Shown: one piece after another, positions 11,358 to 21,961 of the stretch
Position numbering within the stretch: position 1 is the stretch's first letter
How the letters are laid out: the number at the start of each line of letters is the position of its first letter
Origin: Microcyclospora pomicola
Taxonomy: Eukaryota > Ascomycota > Dothideomycetes > Capnodiales
NCBI GenBank assembly: GCA_002786065.1
Contig: NHNY01000044.1
Span: 1 to 64,000 of the forward strand
Length of the DNA: 64,000 bases
Reading direction: 5' to 3'
Program-made: the position numbers and the translations under genes
The notes under the pieces: generated by a model
Database searches by the model: none
Seen by the model: the letters and a program-made list of their open reading frames with translations, nothing else
Told to the model about the DNA's origin: nothing

Positions 11358-13373
11358 TCACGAAAAGTCGTATTCCGACTCGGACTCCAAGATGGATGGC
11401 ACGCCTCTACGACGTTCCGATTCCTCCAGCTCGGCGAGCCGCTTCTCGACTTTGCGGCCTTCGATGTACACGAACGCCACCAGGATGACCCCAAACACAA
11501 ACGCTAGCGACGCGAGCACGATGTTGATCGGGATGGGGTTGTCGTGAAACACATCATGGTTCAGCGCGTCGATTCCTGGCTGGAACAGATTCACCAGACC
11601 GGACAAGCAAATGATCGAGCCATAGACGCGGCCGAAGGTGGCAAAACCGAACACCTTAGCTGCGTAATCGGACATGGCTGAGTAGTATAAAGGACGCAGG
11701 AGCACGAAAAGAACCACATTGGCGTAGCCAGCCCAGAGGTAAGGCAACGAGCCCAGGATGCCGACCGCAGTGATTAGCGCAACGAGCACGGCAAGCATGT
11801 TGGCGGTGCTTACACTGTCAAGGAGCAAGCCGATGAAAGGCGTGGCGAGCACACCACCAAGCTAAGGTCCCTTGTCAGCAATGTTCAGGGTCATCAGGGG
11901 GTAAGGAAGCGGCAACGCACCGGAAGAGCAATATCGAAAAACGAATTGATCTGCTTTGCAGCGATCACAGAGCCGAGCATGCTCTCGTATTGCGCCTTGA
12001 TGGTGGCGATGAAGAAATTCATGCGCAACATCTGAAGAATGGTGACGAACGTGATGAGCACAAACCAAGGTGAGAGCATCTGCTCAAGCGCAGATTTGCC
12101 GTGTAAAGCGCCCCACACACGACTGGCGGCCAAGCGATGCTCTTCACGCTGTTCTCTTTCCTGGCGGTAATCGGCGTCACCAAGAACATTGTCAAGTTGG
12201 CGAAGTTTGGACTCACGATGCTCTCGACGATGTGCCCGCAACTTCCGGACCTCGCGATCGCTCAGTTCCTCATCAGAATCGTGGACCTGCAATGACATTA
12301 GTGAGGGAAACAGCTTTGAATAACACGGATCCTTACATCTCTGGTGACATCTTCCTGCTTTTCAATCTTCTGCTCGAGCTCGAAAGTGGTCTTATATCCA
12401 TCAGCCGGCATCAACGTGATCTGCGCAATCAAGATCAGAGCCGGGACAATGAGGTAACCAAAGAAGAATCGCTCGGGCGTGAAGAGTGTCTTGGAAGAGT
12501 CATATGCCAAGCGGTAGAAGAGGAAGATGGCTGCAGATGCATCGAATGCGCCTGTGACGGTAGCAACAATCAGGCCGGAGTATTTCGGGAAAGCATTCGC
12601 AATGGAGAATGACGGCACGAAGATGAATGTCCCGCCCAGCGCAAGCCAGATGTTACCGGCTATGTACCCGTCAAACGCTGGAATGTTGAAGGCACATGCC
12701 ATCAGGGCGCTTCCAATCGCGAGACAAACGCAGCCCAGCATTGTCGCTACGCGAGGACCGTAACGGTCCAGAATAGTGCCAACAGGCAGCGCAGAGACGT
12801 TGCAGGTGGTAGATGCCACAGCGAAGAAAAAGTTCAGTCTCAGATCTTGCTCGTAGCAAACTTCTACATTCGCCACAAGTTCTTCGGGGGTGCAGAGCTC
12901 GGCATACACGCCTTGGTCGACCAGCACTGGCTTCAGCGCGGCGAATCCAAACACGATTCCGGAGGCAAACCAGCAGGCTAATACTGTAGCAATCACTTGA
13001 CCTGGTCCAAACTTAGCATACGGCCACTCATCGTCATTGGTAGACTGAAGAAAGAGTATGACTTACCCACTCTCTTCACGGGCGATACATTGTATGCCGC
13101 TACGGCATGAGTCGCTGTCGTCGGCTCCGACTGAGCGGCATTCTTGGCCAGGGTATCGTAACTAATGACCCTCCGCAAACTTCTCTGGCTGCCAATGCCT
13201 CGCAAGGTTCTGTGGCTACCAGACACTCTCAGTCTCCCGTTCGGGTAACCTGCAGCGTTGATGGTGCCATAGTTGGCACCGAAACTCCCACTCTGCAATG
13301 CATCTTGAGTCCACTCGGCTGGAAGTTCCCGATCGTTTCCTTCGATAGCAGTGACACGCTGGACGAGGGACAT
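11358..13373 (-). CDS. MFS transporter, SLC43/FMP42-like
   Basis: Four exons on the minus strand: 13067-13373, 12337-13001, 11921-12286 and 11358-11861; introns of 65, 50 and 59 bp; 613 residues. A hydrophilic N-terminal tail of about 110 residues precedes the first membrane helix (VIATVLACWFASGIVFGFAA). The loop after helix 2 carries GTILDRYGPRVATMLG, the MFS motif-A region (family D-x-x-G-x-R). A long charged cytosolic loop (DSDEELSDREVRKLRAHRRE) separates the two six-helix halves. The second half carries NFFIATIKAQYES and LGGVLATPFIGLLLD. This layout fits the fungal FMP42 group related to the SLC43 (LAT3) amino-acid carriers. The substrate is not predictable from sequence. The tail is acidic and lacks sorting motifs that I recognise. 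Confidence 0.88.
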
Positions 13374-14493
13374 GAGCGGCGTGCTACAGATAGCACGACT
13401 TGGGCAGGAGGAACGGGTGGTTTCTTGCTTGGGGAAGGGTGAATGACGAGTAAATGGGCCTCTCGAGGTGAAGCGAGGATGAGACGATCACGCGAGCAGT
13501 GGTCAAGGCTCGTCAGCAGGACGTGGGAGCGAGCACAGAACTATGCGCGAATTGATCCTCACGCGCCGCGTGCTGATCTGGTGAGACTGAGACGGACGAC
13601 AGTGCTGGAAGACACTGGACAGCAATGTACCACAGATGATAGTCGTAGAAGTGCAGCAGAGATAACCAGAACCTTGGTTGTCGGATGCGCGAATGCCGGG
13701 TTGGCGATCACAGTCGGCGCGATAAGGTTCGCTGGTGGCAATGAAACACGATGTAGCGCAGCGGCAATAGTGTTGCAGTATCAGTTCGGTTCGAGAGGGC
13801 GACAACACGGGAACACGCCAGAACTGATGCCGTGCTGCAAGGGAAGACGGTCGTGATGATGAGAGGATGGAAGAAGAGGAGTTGTTTCTGCGAGCAAAAA
13901 GTTACATGACAATTAGACTATGAGCGACTATCGTCCCCACCTCGACTACACTACTGACAATCTCCGCCGTTGACCGCTCCGGGCTGACGTCCGAGAGGTG
14001 TATCTGCGGATCCATGACAACAGCTGTAAGCACTTTGTGCAGATCAATCTTGAGACATGGACCATGGATCTGTACTGTTGTTGTGGATATCGGAAACTTC
14101 TTGTATGAGCCGGCGATCGAAATGCGAGCGAACCGATGGGATCCGACATGTTTCCCGCTTCGGCAAACCGCCCGACCCCTCCATTTGATATCCGGATCTG
14201 GTTAGTCTTCAGCCTCACGTCAAGGCCATCGCATGCTGATCGAGCACTGTGCTCCGCTGTGTAGGAGTTATCTTACTCATCTGTCGAGGGAAAAATATCA
14301 GGTATACCATGTTATATCTAGTCCACACGCGCTGCTTACAGACAACCGGGGAGAAAAGGTCGCAGCGCTCTACTCTCGAGCTGACGCGATTTGTGACAAT
14401 CTGGGCTATATGGCCACTGCAAAAATCCAGAAGCCGCGTTACGCCTTCGCTATGCCCAAACTCCTAGTAATGCGAGTATCTCATGCTCTCCCC
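13374..14493. other. Intergenic, no supported gene
   Basis: 1.1 kb between the MFS gene start and the SRP54 stop. The part next to 13373 must hold the MFS promoter. An open frame at 13443-13856 (+) is Arg/Ser/Thr-rich without domain features and is treated as chance. Confidence 0.5.
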
Positions 14494-16056
14494 TCATCGA
14501 CGGCCACCGCCGCCACCGCCACCACCTCCCATACCACCCATCATACTCATCATCTTCTGCATATCCATCCCTCCTAGGTTGGGCATACCTCCTCCTCCAC
14601 CGCCTCCCATCATCTTCATCAAGCTGGCCATGTCGGGCATGCCTCCACCACCACCTGCACCGCCTCCCATACTTTGTAGTCGCTTCTGCATGGCGGCCAT
14701 TTGTTGCTGCCGATTCGAGCCACCCATCGCCCCTTGCGCTTTCTGCATATTTGCCATGCCACCCTTCACTTTCTTCGCCATACCCGCCATCATCCGTTGT
14801 TGCGTCAAGAGCTCCTCGACTTCACGCACTGATGTACCTGATCCCCGAGCCACTCTGGTGATCCGACTTGGCTGTTCAACAAAGATCTTACCATCGCCGT
14901 CTAGTTCTTTGGCCGTCATAGAGTCGCAAATATATATCATGCGTTTCAATTTCATTGCTCCGTCATCATCATCCATGTTTCCCATCATATTTGACAATCC
15001 TGGAATCATGCCTGCCATTTTTGATAAAGGTCCCATTTTCATGATATTGGTGAGTTGATCGCGCAGATCTCTCACTGAAAATTTGCCTTCGGTGATGTTC
15101 TTCATCGTTTCCTTTTGATCCAGCTTAAGAGATTGAACATGCTCGACCAGGCCTTGCATATCACCCATACCCAATAGTTTAGACACGAAGGACTCGGGGT
15201 TGAATTTCTCCAGGTCCAGAAGATGCTCTCCGGTTCCGATGAACACGATTGGAGTATGCGTTGCCGCTACAGCAGAGATGGCACCACCTCCAGCTGCAGC
15301 ACCATCCGTCTTTGTGATGATAATCGCACCGAAGTCCGCAGTCTGTTTGAACGCTCGGGATTGCGCCTCAGCTTGTTGACCGATCGATGCATCCATGACC
15401 ATGATTGTTTGGTGCGGCTGCACCGCTCCCTGGATCTCGACCATCTCAGCGAATAAGGCATCCTCTTGGTGATGTCGTCCAGATGTGTCCACTATGATGA
15501 TCTCGAAACGCTCCTTCTTGAACTTCTCCACACCGTCCCTCGCCACAACAACCGGGTCTGTTTGTGTCAGAGATCCGTAGTATGGGATCTTCGCTTTCGT
15601 CGCATTCTGCTTCAGCTGGTCGAAAGCACCTGCTCGAAAGGTGTCCGCGCACACCAGGCAGGTCTTGAAGCCTCGAGCTTGATACCAGCGTGCCAGCTTT
15701 GTACAAGTCGTCGTTTTACCAGCGCCCTGCAACCCCACAAACATGATCACATTACTCTTTCCTTTCTTTGGGTTGTATGGCGTTTGATGTGGATTGACGA
15801 TGTCGACCAGCGCATCGAACACGGCTTTCTGTATGATGCGCTTCTTGTTTGCGTGTGGCGGAAGCTCCTGGAATTTGACAGCTTTGATGATAGACAGCCG
15901 TAAAGATTTGACCAGGGATATGTTGACATCTGCCTCCATCAAAGCATTGCAGATCTCCTTGATCATGCCATCGAATGCCTTCTCGTCGAGCGTTTGCGAT
16001 CGCGTAAGGTCATTGACGGCGGAGTTGATCCGCCGCCCAAGATCCTGGAGAACCAT
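14494..16056 (-). CDS. SRP54: Signal recognition particle 54 kDa subunit
   Basis: Single exon, 520 residues, start [17 protein letters not shown] at 16056. The frame is open further upstream, but this is the family's invariant start. The N domain spans residues 1-90. In the G domain, GLQGAGKTT (about 108-116) is the P-loop, [11 protein letters not shown] the insertion box start, DTSGRHHQ G3 and TKTD G4. The C-terminal M domain is Met-rich ([21 protein letters not shown]) and binds signal sequences and SRP RNA. It ends in an unusually long Gly/Met tail ([14 protein letters not shown]). The protein binds signal peptides at the ribosome and docks at the ER receptor by GTP-dependent pairing. The motif after G4 reads DGAAAGGG, where yeast and animals have DGHAKGGG. 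Confidence 0.97.
   Translation of the reverse strand: MVLQDLGRRINSAVNDLTRSQTLDEKAFDGMIKEICNALMEADVNISLVKSLRLSIIKAVKFQELPPHANKKRIIQKAVFDALVDIVNPHQTPYNPKKGKSNVIMFVGLQGAGKTTTCTKLARWYQARGFKTCLVCADTFRAGAFDQLKQNATKAKIPYYGSLTQTDPVVVARDGVEKFKKERFEIIIVDTSGRHHQEDALFAEMVEIQGAVQPHQTIMVMDASIGQQAEAQSRAFKQTADFGAIIITKTDGAAAGGGAISAVAATHTPIVFIGTGEHLLDLEKFNPESFVSKLLGMGDMQGLVEHVQSLKLDQKETMKNITEGKFSVRDLRDQLTNIMKMGPLSKMAGMIPGLSNMMGNMDDDDGAMKLKRMIYICDSMTAKELDGDGKIFVEQPSRITRVARGSGTSVREVEELLTQQRMMAGMAKKVKGGMANMQKAQGAMGGSNRQQQMAAMQKRLQSMGGGAGGGGGMPDMASLMKMMGGGGGGGMPNLGGMDMQKMMSMMGGMGGGGGGGGGRR
14496..14660. repeat. Low-complexity CCN/GGN repeat encoding the SRP54 Gly tail
   Basis: Runs of CCACCGCC-type triplets at about 14498-14530 and again near 14590-14610 and 14645-14665 encode the polyglycine stretches of the SRP54 tail. 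Replication slippage here would change tail length without shifting frame. Confidence 0.8.
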
Positions 16057-16299
16057 GTTGCCGTTGTCGAAGGAGGCTGTAGGCGAGAGATAGACACCAG
16101 TCGGACTGCGCAGCCTGATCAAACAGCTAAAGAGTCTCAAACGCCGTCCCCCACCTATATGGACTGGGAGGTGATGTTTAGTGGCCGCGGGGAAGAGCGA
16201 AAGCGGAATTGCTTGGCGTAAATTTGGTCCGAAGAGACAAAAGTTCTCTAAGCGCCTGTCAAGCTTATACACCATCTCCACCTACACATACCTTGAATT
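16057..16299. promoter_or_regulatory. Divergent promoter, SRP54 / RRP15
   Basis: The 243 bp separating the start codons of SRP54 (minus) and RRP15 (plus). Both genes serve ribosome biogenesis or translation-linked targeting, so shared control is plausible. I recognise no specific factor site with confidence. Confidence 0.6.
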
Positions 16300-17472
16300 A
16301 TGGCGCCGATAACGAGCAAACGTCGCAGAGGTGAGGAGGAAACGCGCCGGCCGAAGAAGAAGGTCAGATCCTTCAAGAAACAAAAAGACTATCACAGCTC
16401 GTCGGAAGAGGAAGACGAAGTCGAGGTTGCTGGTCGAAAACCGGCCTTTCGTGCACGAGACGCTCCTACAAGGGAACCAAAAGTGAAAGAGCCATTTGTC
16501 CCAACTGGATCCAATGCGACACTACCCGTTGCGAAGTCTGCAAAGCATGCTTCCAAATCCAAGCCGAAACCAGCGCCAGCGACTGCCACACAAGAAGCTA
16601 CTCCTAAGTCTATTCTGAAGCAAAGCAAGCCGACAAAGCAACGGAAAACAGAATGGGAGAATGAAGAAGACGACAGTATGGACGAGGTCATGAAGAACAC
16701 AGTCCTCAACGCGGCGCCAGCGGATCTGGAGGATGAAAGCGATGCGCCGTCGAATGTGATGCTGGATGCAGAGGAAGTTGAGCGTCTCAAGGTGGATGAA
16801 GCGGACGAGCTGGCAGAGACGGATGATTTTGGCGTGTCAGACAGAATAGAAGACAAGGAAGAGAGCGGCGAGGAGGACGACGAGGCCGACGGTGTCGAGG
16901 AGGATGTTTCAGTCTCGGAAGACGACGATGATGACGACGAGCAGTCGGTCACATCATCAATCACATCTTCAAATGCGGCGCGTCTAAAGAAAAAGCGCAA
17001 CGATCCCACCGCATTCGCGACGTCCATTTCGAAGATTCTCGACACGAAACTCACTACAGCCAAGCGATCTGACCCCGTACTTTCACGATCCAAGTCTGCG
17101 GCAGAAGCCAATGCATCACTGTCGAATTCGAAGCTCGAAGCCAAAGCGCGCGCACAGATACGGAGTGAGCGTCGTACCGCGTTGGAAAAAGGACGGGTGA
17201 AAGATGTGCTTGGAGTAGAGTCAGAGGGAGTGGAGACGGGTAAGATTCTGGAAGGCGAAAAGAAATTGAAGAAGATGGCGCAACGAGGAGTGGTGCGGCT
17301 ATTCAATGCAGTCAGGGCAGCTCAAGTTAAGGCCGAGGAAGCTATGCAGCAAGCGAAGAACGAAGGGGTCGTGGGTATGAAGAAGCGAGAAGAGCAGGTG
17401 AACGAGATGTCGAAGCAAGGTTTTCTCGATTTGATAAGTAGCGGTGGAAAGCAGAGCAGCATAGCGGCATGA
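16300..17472 (+). CDS. RRP15: Ribosomal RNA-processing protein 15
   Basis: Single exon, 390 residues. The N-terminal half is disordered: a basic nuclear-localisation cluster (KRRRGEEETRRPKKK) and long acidic runs (SEDDDDDDEQS). The conserved Rrp15p region occupies about residues 225-390 and contains NDPTAFATSISKILDTKL, KLEAKARAQIRSERR and QRGVVRLFNAVRAAQ. Rrp15 is a nucleolar pre-60S factor needed for 27S pre-rRNA processing. The length exceeds yeast Rrp15 (about 250) because of the longer acidic N-terminus, as is common in filamentous fungi. The gene is divergent from SRP54 and convergent with the next gene, with 74 bp between stop codons. Confidence 0.93.
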   Translation: MAPITSKRRRGEEETRRPKKKVRSFKKQKDYHSSSEEEDEVEVAGRKPAFRARDAPTREPKVKEPFVPTGSNATLPVAKSAKHASKSKPKPAPATATQEATPKSILKQSKPTKQRKTEWENEEDDSMDEVMKNTVLNAAPADLEDESDAPSNVMLDAEEVERLKVDEADELAETDDFGVSDRIEDKEESGEEDDEADGVEEDVSVSEDDDDDDEQSVTSSITSSNAARLKKKRNDPTAFATSISKILDTKLTTAKRSDPVLSRSKSAAEANASLSNSKLEAKARAQIRSERRTALEKGRVKDVLGVESEGVETGKILEGEKKLKKMAQRGVVRLFNAVRAAQVKAEEAMQQAKNEGVVGMKKREEQVNEMSKQGFLDLISSGGKQSSIAA

Positions 17473-17546
17473 TCTTTGTAGTACGCCATCTACATCTAGT
17501 CTACAATATTTTGGCTTGCCTGATGGCTTGACGTGATGATCATCAC

Positions 17547-18551
17547 TCATGTCTCCCTCTTTATTGTGATCATTTCAGTACTACTACCAGACTTCTCGTC
17601 AAGCACTCCAGCCTTCCTGAGTACCTTTACCGTATCATCGATCACGTCCTTCTTTGTTCCTCTTACATCATGCGCAAATTTGACCGTCTTCATCCACTCT
17701 CTCGCATCGTCTTTCGAGTAGTGCATCGCACTTGTGATGTACTCCACAGCCTCCTCTGTGTTGGCCAGATAATGCTTGACACCCTCGTTGATCTTCACCA
17801 GCATCTCGACCACACGCTCATCCTCCGCCTCTCGCGCACAGATCATCCACGAAGACCAAGGCGTATAGATCTCTCCTATCCTCTTCAGCTCGCCATTGTC
17901 CCAGAAGTGTTTGGTCGTGAAGTGCTCCCACATGAAGAAATCCGCCTTCTTTTCCTTGACGGCTTTGCGTAGCGCTGCAAAATCACCAATCACTTCAACT
18001 CCGAATGGGTCTTTGGTTTCGGCGAGCCAGCCATGCTGATCTGCGAGCACGAAAGACATGACATAGCTCCCACTTCCAATCCTGCTTACGCCTACATTGG
18101 TCCCTTTCAAGCCGCTCACAGACTGTACATCGTCTCGTTCTTTGCCGGTAGAAATGGCCCAACACAGTGGGCTCTCCACATATGTCCCTACGATACCGTA
18201 TTGTCTTTGTTGTCCAGCAGCTGTCGTCTTGCCTAGGTCTGCAACAAATCCCTCCGTCAAGCCGATGGCGACGTCTATGCTTCCGTCCTCGGAGCTTGGT
18301 GATTTCAGAGCTGCCGCGAGGGACCCAGTTCCAGTTGGGAAAGGGATAAGCTCGGCGCCGAGGGAGAAGTGCTTTTGTGCAAAGTGCAGTGGAGTGCTGA
18401 AGTGTTCAGGCACGAAACCGATGCGCAGCTTGCCGGAGGCCATGCTGAATGTTGGGCCACTGAACGCCCGAGAGAAGGCTTTACTGATGCCAATAGTCCT
18501 AGACGACCTGACTACGTTCAATGTAGCAAAAGACCTTATGGTGATTGACAT
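17547..18551 (-). CDS. Periplasmic-binding-fold protein, Ca3427-like, probably mitochondrial
   Basis: Single exon, 334 residues. The first 36 residues are Arg/Ser-rich without acidic residues (SFATLNVVRSSRTIG), like a mitochondrial presequence. A second Met (MASGKLRIGFVPEHF) marks the start of the folded part. The body has type 2 periplasmic-binding features: GFVPEHFSTPLHFAQK at strand 1, the SIDVAIGLTEGFVADL hinge region, and SRIGSGSYVMSFVLAD before lobe 2. This matches the fungal group typified by Candida Ca3427, related to NMT1/THI5-like and ABC substrate-binding proteins. No transporter partner lies nearby. The ligand is unknown, and a role as enzyme or binding protein cannot be told from sequence. 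Confidence 0.8.
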   Translation of the reverse strand: MSITIRSFATLNVVRSSRTIGISKAFSRAFSGPTFSMASGKLRIGFVPEHFSTPLHFAQKHFSLGAELIPFPTGTGSLAAALKSPSSEDGSIDVAIGLTEGFVADLGKTTAAGQQRQYGIVGTYVESPLCWAISTGKERDDVQSVSGLKGTNVGVSRIGSGSYVMSFVLADQHGWLAETKDPFGVEVIGDFAALRKAVKEKKADFFMWEHFTTKHFWDNGELKRIGEIYTPWSSWMICAREAEDERVVEMLVKINEGVKHYLANTEEAVEYITSAMHYSKDDAREWMKTVKFAHDVRGTKKDVIDDTVKVLRKAGVLDEKSGSSTEMITIKRET

Positions 18552-19039
18552 GAGCCTGTGCAGTTTGACACGAAGCTATCATTGTGAGATGAAGCATTGA
18601 GCACCAGAAATGGCATGAATTTAGGGTGGGGTAATACTCTGGAGAAGCTGTGACGTGGGAGCGTTGCGGGGATTGGAATTTGCATGTGATGCCGGCATTG
18701 GTACATTACAGTTCTATCTCTCCCGATGATAGGAGGTAGCTACCTAGAGTACCGCAACTTCTGGCCCAGCATGAGGCAAATTGATACACCCAGTCTGTAT
18801 GAGCGCTTGTGCTCACTGGCCAGCTGCTCGACTGATCGGCGGAACAACTTAGGTTCAGTACGGGCTGGATGGCAAGTGTCAATATGAGCCATCGCCATGT
18901 TCCCCGTCGAATCATGCCAGCCATAAGCGAAGCCCATGAAGTCGTGTGTTATCGTCATTCAGACTAGCCCAGGAGGCTTGCAATGCATCCTAAACGCCAC
19001 CGCTTGAACGCAGCACCATGAATTCCTTCTGAGACCACC
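18552..19039. other. Intergenic, no supported gene
   Basis: The 488 bp upstream of the Ca3427-like gene and downstream of the CFIm25 gene. A 72-codon frame at 18740-18958 (minus) has a protein-like composition but no recognisable domain or start context, so it is not called. Confidence 0.5.
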
Positions 19040-19944
19040 TCACTCCGTCTTCACCATGCTTGCGATTTGGCCGGTGTTGGCGTCCAGATGTTGCTTCACG
19101 CCGTTCATACCATCCACAACATCATCTCCACCAGCCAGTACCTTCGTTCTCACATTTGCGTCGACTTCCATGCCAGGTGTCCACGCCACTACTTCGTCCT
19201 GCTCGTTCACAAATTCCCATCGATATCGACTCAGGTAGTGTGGAATGGCCGACAACTGAGGCCCATACCGCCCGGTATTGTCGTACAGCTCAAAAAGTGG
19301 TACCGCTAGCAACTTCATGTTCTTAGGCACGCTCAAGACTTTGGACTTGGGCAATTGGATGAAGTATAGCTTCTTCAGCTCTTTTGGTCGGGACACATGG
19401 GGTGGCAGGTATGGGTATAGAAACGTCTCGAAGTTAGGTCGCCACCACTGCGCCAGAGTATCCATGATATCCCAGTCCGAGTCTTCTGGGTCAGTGGAGG
19501 CCAGGGAGGAGTAGGGGAGTGGTGCAAGGCGTTCGTTCAGGCGGGCTTTGAAGCCTTCTCGCTCATCAACTTGTGGCGGGATGTAGTCCCCAGGTCTACA
19601 AAGAGATCAGCTGTGAGAAGCGACGCGGCAAAACTCAAATGACTGTCATACAACTTAAAGAAAGCATTGGCAATTTGCAGCATCAGCACGTGTGGGTGGT
19701 TGTGCTCATGGCATATCAGCACTCCCTCACACGTCCGTCGCATACCATGTATGTTGTAGTGCTCCTCCAATCGCTTGAGACGATCCTTGACAGATGCGTC
19801 CTCCTCAGCTTGTCCCTCTTTCGTGCCGAATGTGTAGTTGCTCAATGGGTACAGACGGATTGTAGGTGGTTGGACGGCCGAGAAGGGCATTGGCTGGATG
19901 GGCGGACATTGCGAGGCTTGGAGATGTGAAGGTATGGTAGACAT
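19040..19944 (-). CDS. Cleavage factor Im 25 kDa subunit (NUDT21/CPSF5)
   Basis: Two exons, complement of 19652-19944 and 19040-19595 (56-bp intron), 282 residues. Family hallmarks are TIRLYPLSNYTFGTKE near the N-terminus and RLKRLEEHYNIHGMRRTCEGV leading into the Nudix fold. HEHNHPHVLMLQ, FKLPGDYIPP (split by the intron) and a terminal region with KLYFIQLPKSK and LLAVPLFELYDN follow. CFIm25 binds UGUA elements in pre-mRNA and guides poly(A)-site choice. The Nudix fold in this family binds RNA without hydrolysis because catalytic glutamates are missing. The C-terminal 50 residues extend past the usual end with a hydrophilic tail. Budding yeast lacks this gene, so its presence supports a filamentous ascomycete. 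Confidence 0.93.
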
Positions 19945-20325
19945 GGCGGCGGCGCAGAGCTACAGAAGTGCGTTCAAGACGATGATGAGGCCGGCCGGCG
20001 TGAACAAACGATTGTGCACGCGCAAGCCGTGTATTGTGTGATCTGTGTAGAGTTCACTTAACGACTTCGAACAGCCCAAGCTTCGAGAATAAGGACTTTA
20101 GGTTTGGGTTGCCGGGCCCTGACGCCGGCGTGCCGACCCGCACGACAGAACCCTGCTGGCACGCTCGCCTATCATAGACACAACCACGTTCTCGGGTCCT
20201 CATTATCGGTGTTGGCAAAAGAGCAGAGATAAGACATAAAGGCCTGCATCTCGCCTGTGAATGCGGTGAAACGTTAAACACCAGCCACTGCTACCTGAAG
20301 TCTTCTATCTAGACATTCCTGCATC
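19945..20325. other. Divergent promoter, CFIm25 / DUG3-like
   Basis: The 381 bp between start codons of the CFIm25 gene (minus) and the glutamine amidotransferase gene (plus). Both promoters lie here. No further feature recognised. Confidence 0.55.
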
Positions 20326-21463
20326 ATGTGTCGGTCAGTCGTTGCATTCTCATATGAAGTTTGACCCCATCACTGATAGACATCCTTGTAGTTGGTTTGC
20401 ATACATTTCTCCGACAGAACCATGTCTCCTGGAAGACGTTCTCATTACTCCTAAACATGCTTTGACACGACAAATGTATGAACATTACCTGCCTGGAATC
20501 ATCGCACATGATCCTACGAACATCAGTGCCGGCGACCAGCTTGTCAAGGCGCGAAACAGTCTTTTGAATGTAGACGGCATGGGGGTCGCTTGGTATACCT
20601 CAAGCAATGCCGACTTTGAACGTGGCGACACGGGAGCAAGTGCTGATGGCGCGCAGAGAAAAGGTCTCCGACCGGCCATGTATAAGACTGTCACTCCACC
20701 ACTTCAAGATTTGAACTTCAAGTCGATCTGCGGCAATACTGAATCTCGGATTGTCTTTGCCCATCTCAGGGCCGCCAGTGGTACGCCGATCGCGAACGTC
20801 AACAACCATCCTTTCGTCTTCGGCAGACATACATTCATGCACAATGGCGTTGTTTCCGACTTCACCACCATCAAGCGAGAGATGTGCAATCGCATGTCGG
20901 CTGCAGCCTTCGCAGGCATCAATGGTGGAACAGACTCCGAGCATGTGGCGGCTTTGTATCTCACATATTTGACAGACGACAGTGGACCAGAAGCTTTCGA
21001 ACTTGAGTATCCGGCGGAGCGAATGGCGGAGAGTCTTCGTCGCGCCATCGCCACGGTGATCGAGCTTCAGCTTTACTTTCTCGGCTCGAAGGCTCGACCC
21101 AACAGCCTCAATTTTTGTGCCACGGACGGAGTCAAGTTGGTCGCCTACCGCTTCCGCAATCATGCCACAGAACAACCTCCGTCTTTGTATTGGAGCACAA
21201 GTGCCGGGACAACCTTGAATAGAAAGTTCAGAGATCACCCCGATGGCGACGAGGTGTCAGATGTTGTGCGAGCCACTGGGATGAGTGCCGAAAGTCATGG
21301 CAAACATCTGATCGTCGCGAGTGAGCCTAGCACGTATAAGAGCGATGATTGGCATCTGATCGGACGGAACCAGTGCTTGATCGCGGCGCCAGATGGGCAA
21401 TTTCAGTTGATGGATGTGCCTTGTCAGAAGGAGTGGAATGTGGTCGACCCGGATGCCTCCTAG
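20326..21463 (+). CDS. Class II glutamine amidotransferase, DUG3-like
   Basis: Two exons, 20326-20333 and 20392-21463, 359 residues. The first coding exon is only 8 nt: ATG TGT CG, giving Met-Cys and part of Arg, then a 58-bp intron. The spliced start MCRWFAYISPTEPCLLEDVL matches the class II amidotransferase start, with Cys2 as N-terminal nucleophile after Met removal. Other family features are NVDGMGVAWY, RIVFAHLRAASGTPIANVNNHPF and FMHNGVVSDF. Yeast Dug3 is the glutaminase-type subunit of the Dug2-Dug3 complex that degrades glutathione outside the vacuole; bacterial EgtC has the same fold. The fungal context and start favour DUG3, but assignment to glutathione is inferred. Confidence 0.88.
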
Positions 21464-21961
21464 CACAGTTTGGACAGGAGGCGATTTCGTTCACCCCCTA
21501 CACCCTACGACGTCGACGTTCTATACGAATTATGATGCAAAATGCTCTAGCTTCTACTCTGTTTGCTTACGAGAATGCCAGTCGTTGCCTTACCTACCTG
21601 GTACCTGATGAGTGGATTACGGAAGTTAGGGTGAGTAAATGATTCATTGAGCGATTAAGGAGTGAGTAAGAGTCCTATGCTATGCCGTGCTATCTGCCAT
21701 GACCCTTGCCGTTCGCTCCTTATAGCCTGGCAGTCGGTAGTCGTTATAAGAACTCTTAACGAGTCGCTCCCTAATAGAGCTTCGAAGACATCTACTCTAC
21801 CTAGCCATAATGTTTCCTCAAGTAAAAGCTACTTTCCTTATAGAACTATATAAGGAGGTAAAGTATTACTTGCCTATAGTCGATTATAGAGTTTGCTGAT
21901 ATAGATGTACGTACGGTACGGCATACATGCCCATTACTAGCGCCTACGAACTGTGCTGCTC
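21464..21961. other. AT-enriched non-coding stretch, possible repeat remnant
   Basis: About 500 bp richer in TA steps than the neighbours, with short echoes such as tacgtacggtacggca and multiple CTATAG/TATAGA runs, at the left border of the accessory island. It may be an old repeat partly altered by RIP. I see no coding domain, terminal repeat or target duplication. Confidence 0.4.

Noticed and set aside
13443-13856. 137-codon plus-strand frame upstream of the MFS gene
   Set aside because: Composition resembles random translation; no domain, no codon bias like neighbours.
16392-17306. 304-codon Ser-rich frame on the minus strand over RRP15
   Set aside because: It is the complement of the acidic Rrp15 region (GAA/GAC read as TTC/GTC and TCN); no domain.
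18740-18958. 72-codon minus-strand frame upstream of the Ca3427-like gene
   Set aside because: Protein-like composition but no domain, no splice partners and overlapping frames of similar length.
21464-21961. Solo terminal repeat of a retroelement
   Set aside because: AT-rich and repeat-like, but no matching terminal repeat, target duplication or coding trace was found.
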